Assembly: GCF_037190085.1 (NCBI RefSeq)
Contig: NZ_JBBCJO010000009.1
Span: 1 to 64,000 of the forward strand
Source: Gemmatimonas aurantiaca
GTDB taxonomy: Bacteria; Gemmatimonadota; Gemmatimonadetes; Gemmatimonadales; Gemmatimonadaceae
Direction of reading: 5' to 3'
Length of the DNA: 64,000 nucleotides
In this document: in pieces, positions 34,798-44,890 of the stretch
How the letters are laid out: every line of letters begins with the position of its first letter
How positions within the stretch are numbered: the first letter of the stretch is position 1
The notes under the pieces: generated by a model
What the model was told of the DNA's origin: nothing
The model's database searches: none
The model's input: the letters and a program-made list of their open reading frames with translations, nothing else
Translations under genes and position numbers: made by a program

Positions 34798-35976
34798 TTA
34801 CTTCACAATGCGTGCGTCCACCAACCTCGCAATGGCCCCCATCGTGGTCTGGGTGGCGTTGAAGCCCAGAAGAAAGTCCGCGTCGGAAAAGGTGACAAAA
34901 AGATCCGTCGGACGATGCCAGTGAGGATTCGCGCGCCGTCCCGTTTCATAGAGTCGGCGATTCTCACGAAGACTCACCGCGGGCACGAGATCCATGAAGG
35001 GTGCGGAGTCCGTGTTGCTCATCGCATTGCTCATCACCGCCGGATAGTCGGTGGCGAACAGGCGATTCGCATTGAGAAGGGCCAGCGCCAACTGCGCCGA
35101 GCCAGCGGCCTGCTTCGAGTTCAGCTGGAATTCGATGTCGACATCGGCGTCGAGTGCCTGGGACGCCTGCACCGGATTGCCATGATCCCACATCATCATG
35201 TCGTGCTGGATCATGCCGAGCCACCTGGGTTCCGGATAGCGACCGGACCCGACCGGCTCCTCGATGCCCTGACGCTTCGCACGTTGCTCCACATATGCCC
35301 GCGCACCGTCCAGCCCCGTCTCCTCGTTGTTCCAGAGCGCGAACCGAACAGAGCGTGCGGTCTGGATATCGGACGACGCCAGGATGCGTGCGATCTCCAT
35401 GACCACGGCAGTGCCGGAAGCGTCGTCGTTGACCGCTTCTCCGCCACCTCTTCCATCCATGTGGCCGCCGATGATGTACATCTCGCCCGGTATCGTGCGA
35501 CCGATCTTGGTGGCAAAGACCTGCTCGCGCGGTTCCGGTGCGCCTCCACCACGCGGCGTGTAGTTGTACTTCACACGCTCCGTGGTGTATCCCCAGTTCC
35601 GGAGTTGGGTCTCGATCCAGTCCACCGCCCGTGCATTCCGCTCCGTGCCCTGTTCACGATCGCCGAACTGTGCCAATCCCTTGATGATCCCCTTGTAGCT
35701 CTCGAAGTCCAGTCGTGCCGTGACGTTCTGTATCATGCTGTCAGCGGCCGTCAGTGGCACACCACCCAGGACACCGGGGGGCAGTGGCAGTGTCGTGCGG
35801 GGAGGAGCACCGCCGGCTCCACCGGCTCCACCCGCCCCACCGGCCCTGCCGCCGGGTGGACCTCCACTCTGGGCAGCTGCCGGGGCCGCAACGACACCGA
35901 TCAGGCAGGCCACACAACCTGTAAGCAGCAATGGTCGCGTCCTGCCGGTCCTCGTCACTCTCGAGCGATGGGCCAT
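34798..35976 (-). CDS. Secreted M28-family zinc aminopeptidase
   Basis: The protein has 392 residues and a signal peptide ending in PAAAQS, then a Gly-rich linker. The M28 zinc site is complete: His and Asp in IGGHMDG and VNDDASG, Glu pair in WNNEETG, a later Asp, and His in PHWHRP. It removes N-terminal residues from peptides. The start is 5 nt after the SusD stop, so it is the last gene of the SusCD operon. This suggests that the substrate taken up is peptide-like or is released by peptidase action. Confidence 0.88.
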   Translation of the reverse strand: MAHRSRVTRTGRTRPLLLTGCVACLIGVVAAPAAAQSGGPPGGRAGGAGGAGGAGGAPPRTTLPLPPGVLGGVPLTAADSMIQNVTARLDFESYKGIIKGLAQFGDREQGTERNARAVDWIETQLRNWGYTTERVKYNYTPRGGGAPEPREQVFATKIGRTIPGEMYIIGGHMDGRGGGEAVNDDASGTAVVMEIARILASSDIQTARSVRFALWNNEETGLDGARAYVEQRAKRQGIEEPVGSGRYPEPRWLGMIQHDMMMWDHGNPVQASQALDADVDIEFQLNSKQAAGSAQLALALLNANRLFATDYPAVMSNAMSNTDSAPFMDLVPAVSLRENRRLYETGRRANPHWHRPTDLFVTFSDADFLLGFNATQTTMGAIARLVDARIVK

Positions 35977-35981
35977 GACGC

Positions 35982-37280
35982 TCAGCTCCCGATGTTGGGG
36001 TTGTTCCTGCGTTCCTGCTCCGGCAGAGGCATGCAGGTCATGGTGCCCCATGCCTGTCCCTTGTGATTCACACCCGTTGGGAACGGAATCTTGTGGCGCA
36101 GCATGTCGTTCAGACGGTGCCCTTCACTGAACAACTGGCGACGGCGTTCCTCGATGACGAGCGCCGTGATGTTCGCCGATTCCGTGGCCGTCACCGCCGG
36201 AATGTTCTGACTCGCACGCAGGCGATTGATGGCGGCGACCGCATCGGCGGGTTTGGCCTCCGCGATGATGAGCTGCGCTTCACGCCACGACGCCATCGGG
36301 ATGGGTGAATCGGCGGCGGGATACTTGGTCTGGTAGTAGTGATCCGTCACCCCGTCATGCCCCTTGGCTCCGGCGCTGGTCATGCCGATCCGGGGATCGG
36401 GAGCGCCCCCCGCCATGAGACCGGTGTTGCGGGTGGTTTCGACGGAGAGAAAGCGACTGCGACGATTCACGTTGTAGATGCGATTCTCCCGTCGTCCTTC
36501 CGACGTGGAGTATTCGGCGTTCCACACGAAACCGGCGGGGATCTGCTCGGCATCCGAAGCGGCACCAGCAAGGTTTCCGCGGTCCAGACGTGTGCGCGCC
36601 CGTCCGGCCATCGCCAGCAGTCGGAGATCGTTTCGTCCTGCCCGTTCGGCGAACGTCAACGCCGCATCGAATTTCTTCTCGGCCACGGCGAGCACTTCCT
36701 GCGGCGACATGATCGGACTCTGATCCACGGCCATCTCACAGTACCCTTCGCCCAGCAGGACATACGAGTAGCCCGCATATGCCGACAGCATGGCAAGCTT
36801 CTCTTCCTTCTTCTGCACCTGATCCTCAGGGAACGCCTCCAGACGCAGGATCGCATTCTCGTTCATGTAGCGAGCCTGTTGCAGCGGCGTGTACGCGCCC
36901 AGACCGGTGGCCGTGCGGCTCGTGGGGCAGCTGCCGACGATGGTATTCAGCTCGATACCGCGCCATCCCCAGCCGTTGATGTCGAGCCAGCTCGATGCGT
37001 TCACGTATTCGTTCGCCATGATTCCCGCCGTGGCGACGTACTGCGTGTAGGCACACTCGAACTGACCAAGAGCACTGTTGACCAGGGTTGGTGCGAGTGC
37101 CGGGTTGGCCAGATCCGATTCGGCCACCCGACCCGGATTCTCCACCTCCATCAGCCCTTTGCACGCCGCGAGCCAAGCGAACAGCACACCCATCGCGACG
37201 TTCAGACTCCGTCTGCCCGACGACTTGCTGCGGCCGGGGACGACCTCGGTGCGACGCACCTCATGCGTTCTCGTAACCAT
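35982..37280 (-). CDS. SusD/RagB-family nutrient-binding lipoprotein
   Basis: The protein has 432 residues with a lipoprotein signal ending in LAAC after a long basic N-terminus. The helical TPR-like SusD fold is supported by ESDLANPALAPTLVNSALGQF, YVATAGIMANEY and the C-terminal IEERRRQLFSEGHRLNDMLRHK. It sits 12 bp after the SusC gene and 5 bp before the M28 gene. SusD proteins are lids that hand substrate to the SusC barrel at the cell surface. A shorter start inside the first 30 codons is possible. Confidence 0.9.
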   Translation of the reverse strand: MVTRTHEVRRTEVVPGRSKSSGRRSLNVAMGVLFAWLAACKGLMEVENPGRVAESDLANPALAPTLVNSALGQFECAYTQYVATAGIMANEYVNASSWLDINGWGWRGIELNTIVGSCPTSRTATGLGAYTPLQQARYMNENAILRLEAFPEDQVQKKEEKLAMLSAYAGYSYVLLGEGYCEMAVDQSPIMSPQEVLAVAEKKFDAALTFAERAGRNDLRLLAMAGRARTRLDRGNLAGAASDAEQIPAGFVWNAEYSTSEGRRENRIYNVNRRSRFLSVETTRNTGLMAGGAPDPRIGMTSAGAKGHDGVTDHYYQTKYPAADSPIPMASWREAQLIIAEAKPADAVAAINRLRASQNIPAVTATESANITALVIEERRRQLFSEGHRLNDMLRHKIPFPTGVNHKGQAWGTMTCMPLPEQERRNNPNIGS

Positions 37281-37292
37281 CGGTCTCTCTCC

Positions 37293-40200
37293 TCAGAAGC
37301 TGAGACGAAGCGTCATCGTGGCGCTCGCAGTGGCCGGCATCACGGTCTGATAGCCAACGGCCGCCGATCCCGTGGCCCGGACCTCCGGGTCCCACACGAT
37401 CATGTTGGCAAGCGGTTCGCGAACGGAGCCGTCCCGTGGTGTGTTCCAGCCGTGTTGAGCCGTCCAGAGCATGGCGACGTTGCGCATACCGAAACCAACG
37501 GAGCCTCGCGACGCACCCGCCCAGCTCACGAAGTGCTTCGGCAGGTTGTAGTTGACCGATATTTCCCGCAGTCGCAGAAAGCCGGCTTCGTACACACCCG
37601 TTCGATCGTTTTCGTAGATGCGTGTGGCCGAGAGGATCGGATTGTTCTTGAGCAGGACGGCTTCGGTGGTGGACTGGTTGTGCGTCGCACGGATCTCGGT
37701 GTTGTCCTGCTTGTGACCGCCGTTGCCTTCCAGTCGCACCGACACCTGCAGATCCCTGAAGAGCGTGAAGGTGTTGCTCAACCCCGCCTGCCAGGTGGGC
37801 TGGGAATGCCCCAGATAGACCTGCGGCGCATTCGCGCAGGGCACCGGCGCACCTCCGGGCTCGATGCCGAGCGGCCCTGTCCCCCCATCGCACATGGCAT
37901 TGACGATGGTTCCGCTCGCGTTGAATTCCGCCGAAAGCACGTCCCGCATGAAGAAGTCGGCAATGGAGTAGCCTTCGCGGTGGTACGCCTGCGTACCGAC
38001 GCTGATGAAATCGAGTCCGCCCAGGTCCTTGATCGTGTTCCGCATCGTGGAGTACTGCGTGCCCACCTCCCACGCGAAGTTGGAGCGATTCACGAGACGC
38101 GCCGTCAGCTGGATTTCGTTACCCGACGCGTTCAGGAGCCCGATGTTGACGATCTGCGATCCGGTGAAACCGGACGACGGCGGCAGCGGACGGTTCACGA
38201 TTGCGTCCTTCACCGCACGCTGGTATCGGGTGTACTCGACCGTCACCCGGCTGTTCAGCAGCGATGCGTCGAATCCGACTTCCAGTTCCTCACCGCGTTC
38301 GGGCTTCAGTTGCGGGTTGCCGAACGCCGATGGGGTGAGTGAGGGTTGATCCTTGTAGCCCACGACCGGATCATAGAGACGCGCGGCCGCGAATGTCGCC
38401 GGTTGCTGGCCTGCCGCGCCCCAGGCGGAACGCAGTCGGAACTGATCGAAGAGATCGATCTTCCAGAACGGCTCCTCGTGCAGTACCCATGCGGCACTCA
38501 GCTTGGGATAGTAGGCGGCCTTGAATGATTCGCCGAACGCACTGTTCGCGTCCGCCCGGACGGCGCCGGTGAGGAAACGCCGATTCTTCCAGGCCACCTG
38601 CTGCTGGACGTAGACACCGGCCGTGATGTTCTCCACGAAGCTCTCACCGCCATCACGTACCGACCCACCCGACACGGTGGTGATGGGTACGGCCGGGAAC
38701 TGCTGGCCGCTGGAATTGATGAACGAGGATGTGCTCTTGTAGTACTGGAAGCCGATGGACGGCGTGAGGACATAGTCGCCGACATCGACGTTTGCGCTGC
38801 TCGAGTAGTCGAGTGTGACGAAGCGGCGCTCTCCGCGGCTGACGGACTTGCTGCCGAGACCGAGCGATCCGTAGAAGTGGCTGGCTCCTTCCGGCTGCTG
38901 CGGATAGAGCGTCGAATTCACTTCGGAGTTCATGTCGAGACCGACGACCAGACGATGCGTCATCCAGCTGCGCGGCTGATACCGCATCTCGATATTGGAC
39001 GTCGTGCGGTCGTTGTCGGCCCGACTCTCCACCTTGCCCCATTCCTCGGGCGGAGCCGAACTCCAGCCGCGGCGGGCATCGGTCAGATAGCGCGGGTTCG
39101 ACCAGATCAGATTGCTGAACGGATCGGGTTCGATCGCCGCCTGCGCGAGACGGGTCTGTCCTTCGATGTACGAGGTGCCCACCGTCACCCGCAACTTGTC
39201 GGAGAGCCCCACCTCCATGTTTGCCCGGAGCCCCAGTTTCTTGTCCCAGTTGAAATCCACCACACCGGTATCGTCGTTGTTCGACACCGAGGCGAAATAA
39301 CGGACGGCATCATTGCCTCCCTTGATGCTGGCATTGTAGCCCTGCAGCATCCCGTATCCGAAAACCGGTCCCGTGCCGTTCACCCGCTCGTTCTCGTACA
39401 CGTTGAAACCGAACAGCTCCCCCGGGCGGTTTGGATCGGGCATGTACCGCATACCGGCACGGCCTTCGGGATTCCACAACCAGTTGTAGCCGTTCCGTGC
39501 GGTGACATCGAATTGCGGCCGCCCGGACGATCCACGCTTGGTGATGATCTGGATCACCCCGTTGGAGGCTTCGGTTCCGTAGAGCGTTGCGGCCGCGGGT
39601 CCCTTGATGATCTCGATGCTTTCGATGTCCGCCGGATTGATGTCGTTCAACCGGCTCACGTTGGCGCCGCCACGCTGGCTGGGGCCGCGTCTCGAATCGC
39701 TGTCCATGCGCACGCCATCGATGTAGATGATCGGCTCGTTGGACAGCGAGAGACTGCTGTTGCCGCGCACGCGGACCGCGGATCCCGTACCCACCTGACC
39801 GGTACCGGGGAGCATCATCACCCCCGCGGTGCGCTGCCCGAGAAGCTGATCCACGTTCGTGATGGGTGAGCGCGCCATCACCGAGTCCGCGGACACGCTC
39901 GCGACCACGTTGCCGATGGAGCGCCGCTGTGCGCCGCCGGCGGTGCCGGTCACCACGACTTCGTTCAACGAGATCGGCAGTGTCGCGATCGCGAAGTCGG
40001 CGGTGACATCGGCGCCGGCCACCGTCACGCTTCTCTGCTCGGACGTGAAGCCGATCCGTTGTGTACGCAGACGATAGGTGCCGTCGGGCACGCTGGCGAT
40101 CGTATAGCGACCGTCGTCACGGGTCATGGCTCCCATGGTGGTGCCCATGACGATCACCTGCACTCCACCGACAGGCTGGCCCGACGCGGAGTTGGTCACC

Positions 40201-40664
40201 TGACCACTGATCTGCCCCACCATCTGCGGCGCGGGTGCCGTGAACGCCTCGACATCGGCGTCTTTCGGAATCTTCGCTCCCGCGGGCGACGGCGCGATGA
40301 GAATCAGGTCGCCGTCCAGTACCGTGCTCTCCAGTGGGAGTCCGGCCAGCATCACCTGCAGTGCCCGTCCCACGGTCAGTTTGGTGCACTTGCACGTGAC
40401 TCGCCGTTCGCCAGGCACGAATGCAGGGCTGAAGGCGAGCGAAACGCCGGATCGCGTATGCAACAGCTCCAGTCCATCGGTGAGCGGCACGTCTTCCACC
40501 GAGAGCTTGGCCGGCCGGTCGAGGGGACTGGCGGTGATCAGCGTTTTTGAATGCCCCACCGTGGTCGTCATCCCTGCCAACGTGATGACGCGCTGTGCGC
40601 CCGTCTCCGTTGCCGGCAATACCGTAGCGACGATGGCAACGAGCAGATACAGACTTCGCGACAC
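37293..40664 (-). CDS. SusC/RagA-type TonB-dependent receptor with STN signalling domain
   Basis: The protein has 1123 residues. Signal peptide (about 1-23), then an STN domain (VEDVPLTDGLELLHTRSGV to about residue 125), a carboxypeptidase-regulatory domain (SGQVTNSASGQPVGGVQV, about 153-215), a plug and a large beta-barrel that ends in MTLRLSF. The STN domain lets occupied receptor signal to a FecR-type anti-sigma, and a FecR gene lies directly upstream. The pair with SusD imports an oligomer across the outer membrane. Confidence 0.93.
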   Translation of the reverse strand: MSRSLYLLVAIVATVLPATETGAQRVITLAGMTTTVGHSKTLITASPLDRPAKLSVEDVPLTDGLELLHTRSGVSLAFSPAFVPGERRVTCKCTKLTVGRALQVMLAGLPLESTVLDGDLILIAPSPAGAKIPKDADVEAFTAPAPQMVGQISGQVTNSASGQPVGGVQVIVMGTTMGAMTRDDGRYTIASVPDGTYRLRTQRIGFTSEQRSVTVAGADVTADFAIATLPISLNEVVVTGTAGGAQRRSIGNVVASVSADSVMARSPITNVDQLLGQRTAGVMMLPGTGQVGTGSAVRVRGNSSLSLSNEPIIYIDGVRMDSDSRRGPSQRGGANVSRLNDINPADIESIEIIKGPAAATLYGTEASNGVIQIITKRGSSGRPQFDVTARNGYNWLWNPEGRAGMRYMPDPNRPGELFGFNVYENERVNGTGPVFGYGMLQGYNASIKGGNDAVRYFASVSNNDDTGVVDFNWDKKLGLRANMEVGLSDKLRVTVGTSYIEGQTRLAQAAIEPDPFSNLIWSNPRYLTDARRGWSSAPPEEWGKVESRADNDRTTSNIEMRYQPRSWMTHRLVVGLDMNSEVNSTLYPQQPEGASHFYGSLGLGSKSVSRGERRFVTLDYSSSANVDVGDYVLTPSIGFQYYKSTSSFINSSGQQFPAVPITTVSGGSVRDGGESFVENITAGVYVQQQVAWKNRRFLTGAVRADANSAFGESFKAAYYPKLSAAWVLHEEPFWKIDLFDQFRLRSAWGAAGQQPATFAAARLYDPVVGYKDQPSLTPSAFGNPQLKPERGEELEVGFDASLLNSRVTVEYTRYQRAVKDAIVNRPLPPSSGFTGSQIVNIGLLNASGNEIQLTARLVNRSNFAWEVGTQYSTMRNTIKDLGGLDFISVGTQAYHREGYSIADFFMRDVLSAEFNASGTIVNAMCDGGTGPLGIEPGGAPVPCANAPQVYLGHSQPTWQAGLSNTFTLFRDLQVSVRLEGNGGHKQDNTEIRATHNQSTTEAVLLKNNPILSATRIYENDRTGVYEAGFLRLREISVNYNLPKHFVSWAGASRGSVGFGMRNVAMLWTAQHGWNTPRDGSVREPLANMIVWDPEVRATGSAAVGYQTVMPATASATMTLRLSF

Positions 40665-40740
40665 GAGGAACCTCCTTGCTGCTTCCTTAGCTTGCTGGGA
40701 TTGGATCTGGTGTGCAGGACCAGGGCGGGATCACATCTAC

Positions 40741-41733
40741 CTAAGGCTCGATGCTCGCGACGTTGTCCCGAAGCGAGCAGTGCGCATCCACCGCTCTGCA
40801 GATCGCAGACAGGACCTGATCGAGGCCCTGATTGGTGAACCACGCGGTGACGGTGCGTGAGGCAATCGTGCTGTCCGGCAACAAGACGCGCGCGCCATAG
40901 CGCTGTTCGAGCTCGGCGGCGACCTGATGCAGCGGCGTGTTCTGGAAGACGATGAAGCCGCGTGTCCATGCGAGAACCGAGTCCACGGCCACCGCTCCTT
41001 CCACCTGGGGCGGTCCACCATCCCGCACACGCGCGATCTGCCCTGCCACCACCGTCTGCCGATGCGCACCACTCACGAGAGCGACTTTGCCTTCGGTCAC
41101 CACCAGACGCAGCTCCGAGCCCACGACCTGGAGATCGAAACGGGTGCCGAGGACCTCCACACTTCCCGCGCGGGTGCGCACCGAAAACGGGCGCACACTG
41201 TCACGTGCCACCGCGAAGAACGCTTCCCCGTCCAACCACACTTCGCGTCGGTTGATGGCGGGTGTCACACGCAGCCGGCTCTCGGGCGCGAGGCGCACGA
41301 CACTGCCATCGGCCAGACTGGCGGTGACCATCTCCGACTGATCGGTCACGAACTCCGACGCCCGGAACTCCTCTGTGCTCCGTGAAGTGTCTATCGGCGG
41401 TTCATCGGCGACCCGTACCATCAGCAACAACAGCGCCGCGACTGCCACCGCTCCCGCCCATCGAGACCACTGCCAGGCGCGCTGAGGTGCGGTCCGCACA
41501 TCGCGAGCATCGGACGATGCACGCGCCTGCAGATCCGCCCACGATGGCGTCGCGGCGATGGTCGCAGCGACACGCTCAACCAGGGGATCCTGCCGGGGAA
41601 TCGAATCCCAGAGGCGAACCATGTCCTGGTAGTATTGCTCGTTGACTGGCGATGCCTTCCGCCAGGAGTCGAGCCGTAACGCTTCGGCGGGAGTCAGCCG
41701 CTCCTGAAGCGCAGAGAGTATGAGTTCGTCCAC
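40741..41733 (-). CDS. FecR-family anti-sigma / signal transducer
   Basis: The protein has 330 residues and starts at GTG. N-terminal cytoplasmic anti-sigma part, one membrane span (WAGAVAVAALLLLMVRVA, about residues 90-107), then the FecR periplasmic domain (ADGSVVRLAPESRLRV...REVWLDGEAFFAVA) and a C-terminal DUF4974-like part (TPLHQVAAELEQRYGARVLL). It should receive a signal from the SusC STN domain and control the upstream sigma factor. Confidence 0.9.
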   Translation of the reverse strand: MDELILSALQERLTPAEALRLDSWRKASPVNEQYYQDMVRLWDSIPRQDPLVERVAATIAATPSWADLQARASSDARDVRTAPQRAWQWSRWAGAVAVAALLLLMVRVADEPPIDTSRSTEEFRASEFVTDQSEMVTASLADGSVVRLAPESRLRVTPAINRREVWLDGEAFFAVARDSVRPFSVRTRAGSVEVLGTRFDLQVVGSELRLVVTEGKVALVSGAHRQTVVAGQIARVRDGGPPQVEGAVAVDSVLAWTRGFIVFQNTPLHQVAAELEQRYGARVLLPDSTIASRTVTAWFTNQGLDQVLSAICRAVDAHCSLRDNVASIEP

Positions 41734-41873
41734 GGGAAGTCAGGGCTGCACGTCGCACCGAGGAACTTCCCCGGTCTCGCGTCGTCAGATCCTGAAACCC
41801 GCGACCGCCCCCGCCATACTATCGGATCCTGAATTTTTCCGGAGTTTCCCCTGCTCCTCTCCGGTTCGCGTGG

Positions 41874-42491
41874 CTATCCAGCCGCGCGGTCGTCGTCGCG
41901 AACGATCTGGAGTTCGGGATAGGTGCGCTGGTCCAGATGGGGAGACATGATCCCACGAAGCTCCCGCAGTGCATTCACCAATTGGTTCGCCACGGTTTGC
42001 GGCGCAATGCCGAGCACGTCGGCAATCTGCGCATTGGTCAGGGCGTGATACCGCGAGAGTACGAAGATCTCCCGACGTCGCCCCGGCAACCGTTCCACGG
42101 CCGCAGTCAGAGCAGCGGCCAGCTCATCCTCTTCCACCGCGAGGCTGGGCATGTCGACGGCAGAGAGCGTGGCATGCGCCTCTTCATCCAGCCAATTCCG
42201 ACGTGTCTGCCGCTGACGCCACTCGTTGGCCGCCAGATTCCGCACCACCTTGTAGAGAAAAGGCCGCGCTTCATCTCCCGATGGCACGACGTGTTTTCTC
42301 TCCCAGAGTCGCAGAAACCCCTGCGGCACCACGTCTTCCGCGGCGGCCACATCCCCAAGTAGCCGGCTCGCATAGGCGACCAACGGATGCCAATAGCGAC
42401 GAACAAGATCGTCCATCAATTCAGCATCCGGCACACCCCCACGTGCGAGTTTGGTCTCAATAGCAGGAACATCGTGTGGAGGCCGTCGCAT
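41874..42491 (-). CDS. ECF sigma factor, FecI type
   Basis: The protein has 205 residues. Region 2 is MDDLVRRYWHPLVAYASRLLGDVAAAEDVVPQGFLRLWE, and region 4 is LPGRRREIFVLSRYHALTNAQIADVLGIAPQTVANQLVNALREL. It is the first gene of the sigma-FecR-SusC-SusD-M28 run. It should activate the SusCD operon on receptor signalling. An earlier ATG at 42545 is possible; neither start has a strong ribosome site. Confidence 0.9.
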   Translation of the reverse strand: MRRPPHDVPAIETKLARGGVPDAELMDDLVRRYWHPLVAYASRLLGDVAAAEDVVPQGFLRLWERKHVVPSGDEARPFLYKVVRNLAANEWRQRQTRRNWLDEEAHATLSAVDMPSLAVEEDELAAALTAAVERLPGRRREIFVLSRYHALTNAQIADVLGIAPQTVANQLVNALRELRGIMSPHLDQRTYPELQIVRDDDRAAG

Positions 42492-42607
42492 CTCAGGTGT
42501 CCCGTTAGCCGCGAAGCAGATTCGGAGAGGAGAGGCTGTGGGCATCCCATGCGATGCACCGCGACCTCACGTCGCAGCAGATTGTACGATGCGAGGCCGC
42601 CGGAAAG

Positions 42608-43987
42608 CTAGGGGTACGCGTTGAGCATCTGTTGCCGGAGACGCAGCACGATGAACTCCGCCGGCCGGATCACGGCGATACGGACCTCGACGATGAGAAT
42701 TCCGTCGAGCACATCCTGCGCCGTCATCGTGGTGCCAAGCCCGACGTCCACATGAAAGGCCTCGTCCGGCTTCATGCCTGTCAGCGCCCCATCTTGCCAG
42801 AGGCGTGTGAGAAAGTCCGCGATCATCGCACGGACACGAGTCCAGGTCGACGCCGTATTGGGTTCGAAGGCAAAAGCGTGCACCGCCTTTCCGACCGATG
42901 CTTCGATGAAGCTGGCGAGGCGGCGCACGTTGATATACCGCCATTCGTTGTCGTTGCCCGCGAGGGTGCGAGCCCCCCACACCAGTGTGCCTCTGCCGGA
43001 GAAGGCACGCAGGCAATTCACCGACTTGCCGGTCTCCACATCGACATTCAGTGTACTCTGTTGCTCATCGGTGACACCGATCGCCGGGCGGAGTACCAGT
43101 GCCAGCGGCATGCCCGCTGGCGCCTTCCACACATCGCGCGTGCGACCCATCTGTGCATGGATTCCCGCGATGCCACCGGATGCCGGCAATGTCACGCAGG
43201 CGGCGTCGAGAAAGGCCCGGATCGCGTGATGGACGGCGGGAACGGCGATCGAGACTCCGTTCTTCGTGAACGCCGTCAGGTGTACCGACTCATCGTCGAA
43301 TCGGAAGGGCACGAGCGTCTGCACGTACGGGAAGTAGGCAGCGCCATAGCCGAGTTGTTCAATGGTGCCTGCCACATGATTTCTGAAATTCCTCGTGACC
43401 AACGCAGGCGTCGTCCCTTCGGCCTCGGCTCTGGGCACGTCGGCAATGGTGAATCGGTTCCGCTGACGCGCGCAACTGGAGAGTGCGAAAGACAGCACGA
43501 AACCATAGTCCTCGTCGGACAGGCGCGTGGCATCGGGAAACAGGAGCAACGTGGGCTCATCCCAGTCTTCGATGATCGTGATCGCATTCGTGAAGTCTTC
43601 CTTCCGAAGCGGCGTTCCATGTGGGTCAATTGAGTAGATCCAGCATGGCCCACCGCCGTTGGCGAAATACAACTGCAGCGTGTAGTACAGCAGGTCGGTC
43701 GGCCGCGGTGGTGCATCGGTCCATCGCACTTCGAATCCGGGATTGACCCCGCTGCGTTGATCGACGGTGATATTCGCGACCTGCACCGGCGCACGTCCGA
43801 AGAGTGTCTCGTATTCCACCAGGGAGGTGATTCGAGTCATGGTCTTCGTCAACGAGACGCCCTGGGCGTCAGTGGCGTACTCGGTGTAGCCGATGAATAC
43901 CGGAATCGCCACGGGAACCGGAACGACGGTCGGAGGAAGACTGGGAGATTCCTCGACATAGACGCCTGGTGTCTTGTATGCGGGCAT
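42608..43987 (-). CDS. Contractile tail sheath protein (phage/eCIS type), orphan
   Basis: The protein has 459 residues. It begins MPAYKTPGVYVEE, the hallmark of contractile sheaths, followed by PVAIPVFIGYTEYA. The C-terminal domain (RRLASFIEASVGKAVHAFAFEPN...ARLWQDGALTG region and PAEFIVLRLRQQ) is the sheath core found in phage tails, R-tailocins and extracellular contractile injection systems; the short size favours the eCIS type. No tube, baseplate, spike or AAA+ gene lies near it, and both neighbours are unrelated. It could be a relic, a capture, or a piece of a split cluster. Confidence 0.88.
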   Translation of the reverse strand: MPAYKTPGVYVEESPSLPPTVVPVPVAIPVFIGYTEYATDAQGVSLTKTMTRITSLVEYETLFGRAPVQVANITVDQRSGVNPGFEVRWTDAPPRPTDLLYYTLQLYFANGGGPCWIYSIDPHGTPLRKEDFTNAITIIEDWDEPTLLLFPDATRLSDEDYGFVLSFALSSCARQRNRFTIADVPRAEAEGTTPALVTRNFRNHVAGTIEQLGYGAAYFPYVQTLVPFRFDDESVHLTAFTKNGVSIAVPAVHHAIRAFLDAACVTLPASGGIAGIHAQMGRTRDVWKAPAGMPLALVLRPAIGVTDEQQSTLNVDVETGKSVNCLRAFSGRGTLVWGARTLAGNDNEWRYINVRRLASFIEASVGKAVHAFAFEPNTASTWTRVRAMIADFLTRLWQDGALTGMKPDEAFHVDVGLGTTMTAQDVLDGILIVEVRIAVIRPAEFIVLRLRQQMLNAYP

Positions 43988-43996
43988 GCAAGGAAC

Positions 43997-44890
43997 CTAT
44001 CCAAATACCAGTGCGCGATGCGCCGCAGTACCCGCCGTGACGCCATCAGCCACGGCCCAGCTCACACTGTGCGGAGCACGGGCGATATCGCCGGCAGCGT
44101 ACACCCCATCGATGGTGGTCATCCTGTTGTTGTCGGTGCGAATCATCTCGCCCATCGGTCCGTCGTCGATGACCGCACCGAGATGTCGCGCAATCGGGCT
44201 CGAAAGACACGACTGCGGCGCGACATACAGCGCCTCGAGCGCACGCTCGCGTCCGTCGTGCAACTGGATCGTCTCCAATGCATGCCCTTCACCTGCCAGA
44301 CCGGCGATGCGGGCGTGCTCCACACGCACGCCGCGTGCAGCCAGCTTCTCCACATCCTCGGCGGCCAGCTCCTCGCCGTTCAGGTACATGGTGGTCGGTC
44401 CCCATTCCGCGATGAGCATGGCCTGATGCACCGACATGGGTGTGCGATAGAGCACGCCCAGCTCGCGTTCGCTGAACTCGATGCCGTGACAGTACGGACA
44501 GTGCAGCACCGAGCGTCCCCAACGCTCTTCGAGGCCGGGAATGTCCTGCAACGTATCGCGCAGGCCGAACGCGAGGATCAGCTTGCGCGCTTCGTGCTGC
44601 TCACCGTTGGCGAGGGTGACCGCAAAGCCATCGTCCAGACGACGCGCGGTGACTGCTTCCTGCTGAACGATCTCCACGTTCCAGTAGCCCAGCAGCTGCG
44701 CACGTGCGGTCTCCAGTATCGACAGGGGATTGCGACCATCCTGCCCCAGAAAGCCGTGCGAGGCCTCAGTGAAGCGATTGCGTGGTTTACCGGTATCGAG
44801 CACACACACCGAACGTCGCGCGCGTGCCAGATACGTGGCCGCCGCCAGGCCGGCGAATGCGCCACCGATGACAATGACATCATGCGTCAT
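43997..44890 (-). CDS. Thioredoxin-reductase-like FAD/NAD(P) oxidoreductase
   Basis: The protein has 297 residues. FAD motif [26 protein letters not shown], a CxxC active site in VLHCPYCHG, and the second FAD motif [12 protein letters not shown]. This is the GliT/bacterial dithiol-oxidase-like subgroup, which differs from true thioredoxin reductase. The ATG at 44890 follows GAGGAAATGC and overlaps the Rrf2 stop by 11 nt, so the two are translationally coupled. Redox sensing by the regulator and redox chemistry by this enzyme fit together. Confidence 0.88.
   Translation of the reverse strand: MTHDVIVIGGAFAGLAAATYLARARRSVCVLDTGKPRNRFTEASHGFLGQDGRNPLSILETARAQLLGYWNVEIVQQEAVTARRLDDGFAVTLANGEQHEARKLILAFGLRDTLQDIPGLEERWGRSVLHCPYCHGIEFSERELGVLYRTPMSVHQAMLIAEWGPTTMYLNGEELAAEDVEKLAARGVRVEHARIAGLAGEGHALETIQLHDGRERALEALYVAPQSCLSSPIARHLGAVIDDGPMGEMIRTDNNRMTTIDGVYAAGDIARAPHSVSWAVADGVTAGTAAHRALVFG

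Noticed and set aside
36339..38342. Long plus-strand reading frame (667 codons) opposite SusD/SusC
   Set aside because: It lies wholly antisense to two well-supported genes, has a His/Arg-rich meaningless composition and no family motifs. It is a GC-rich shadow.
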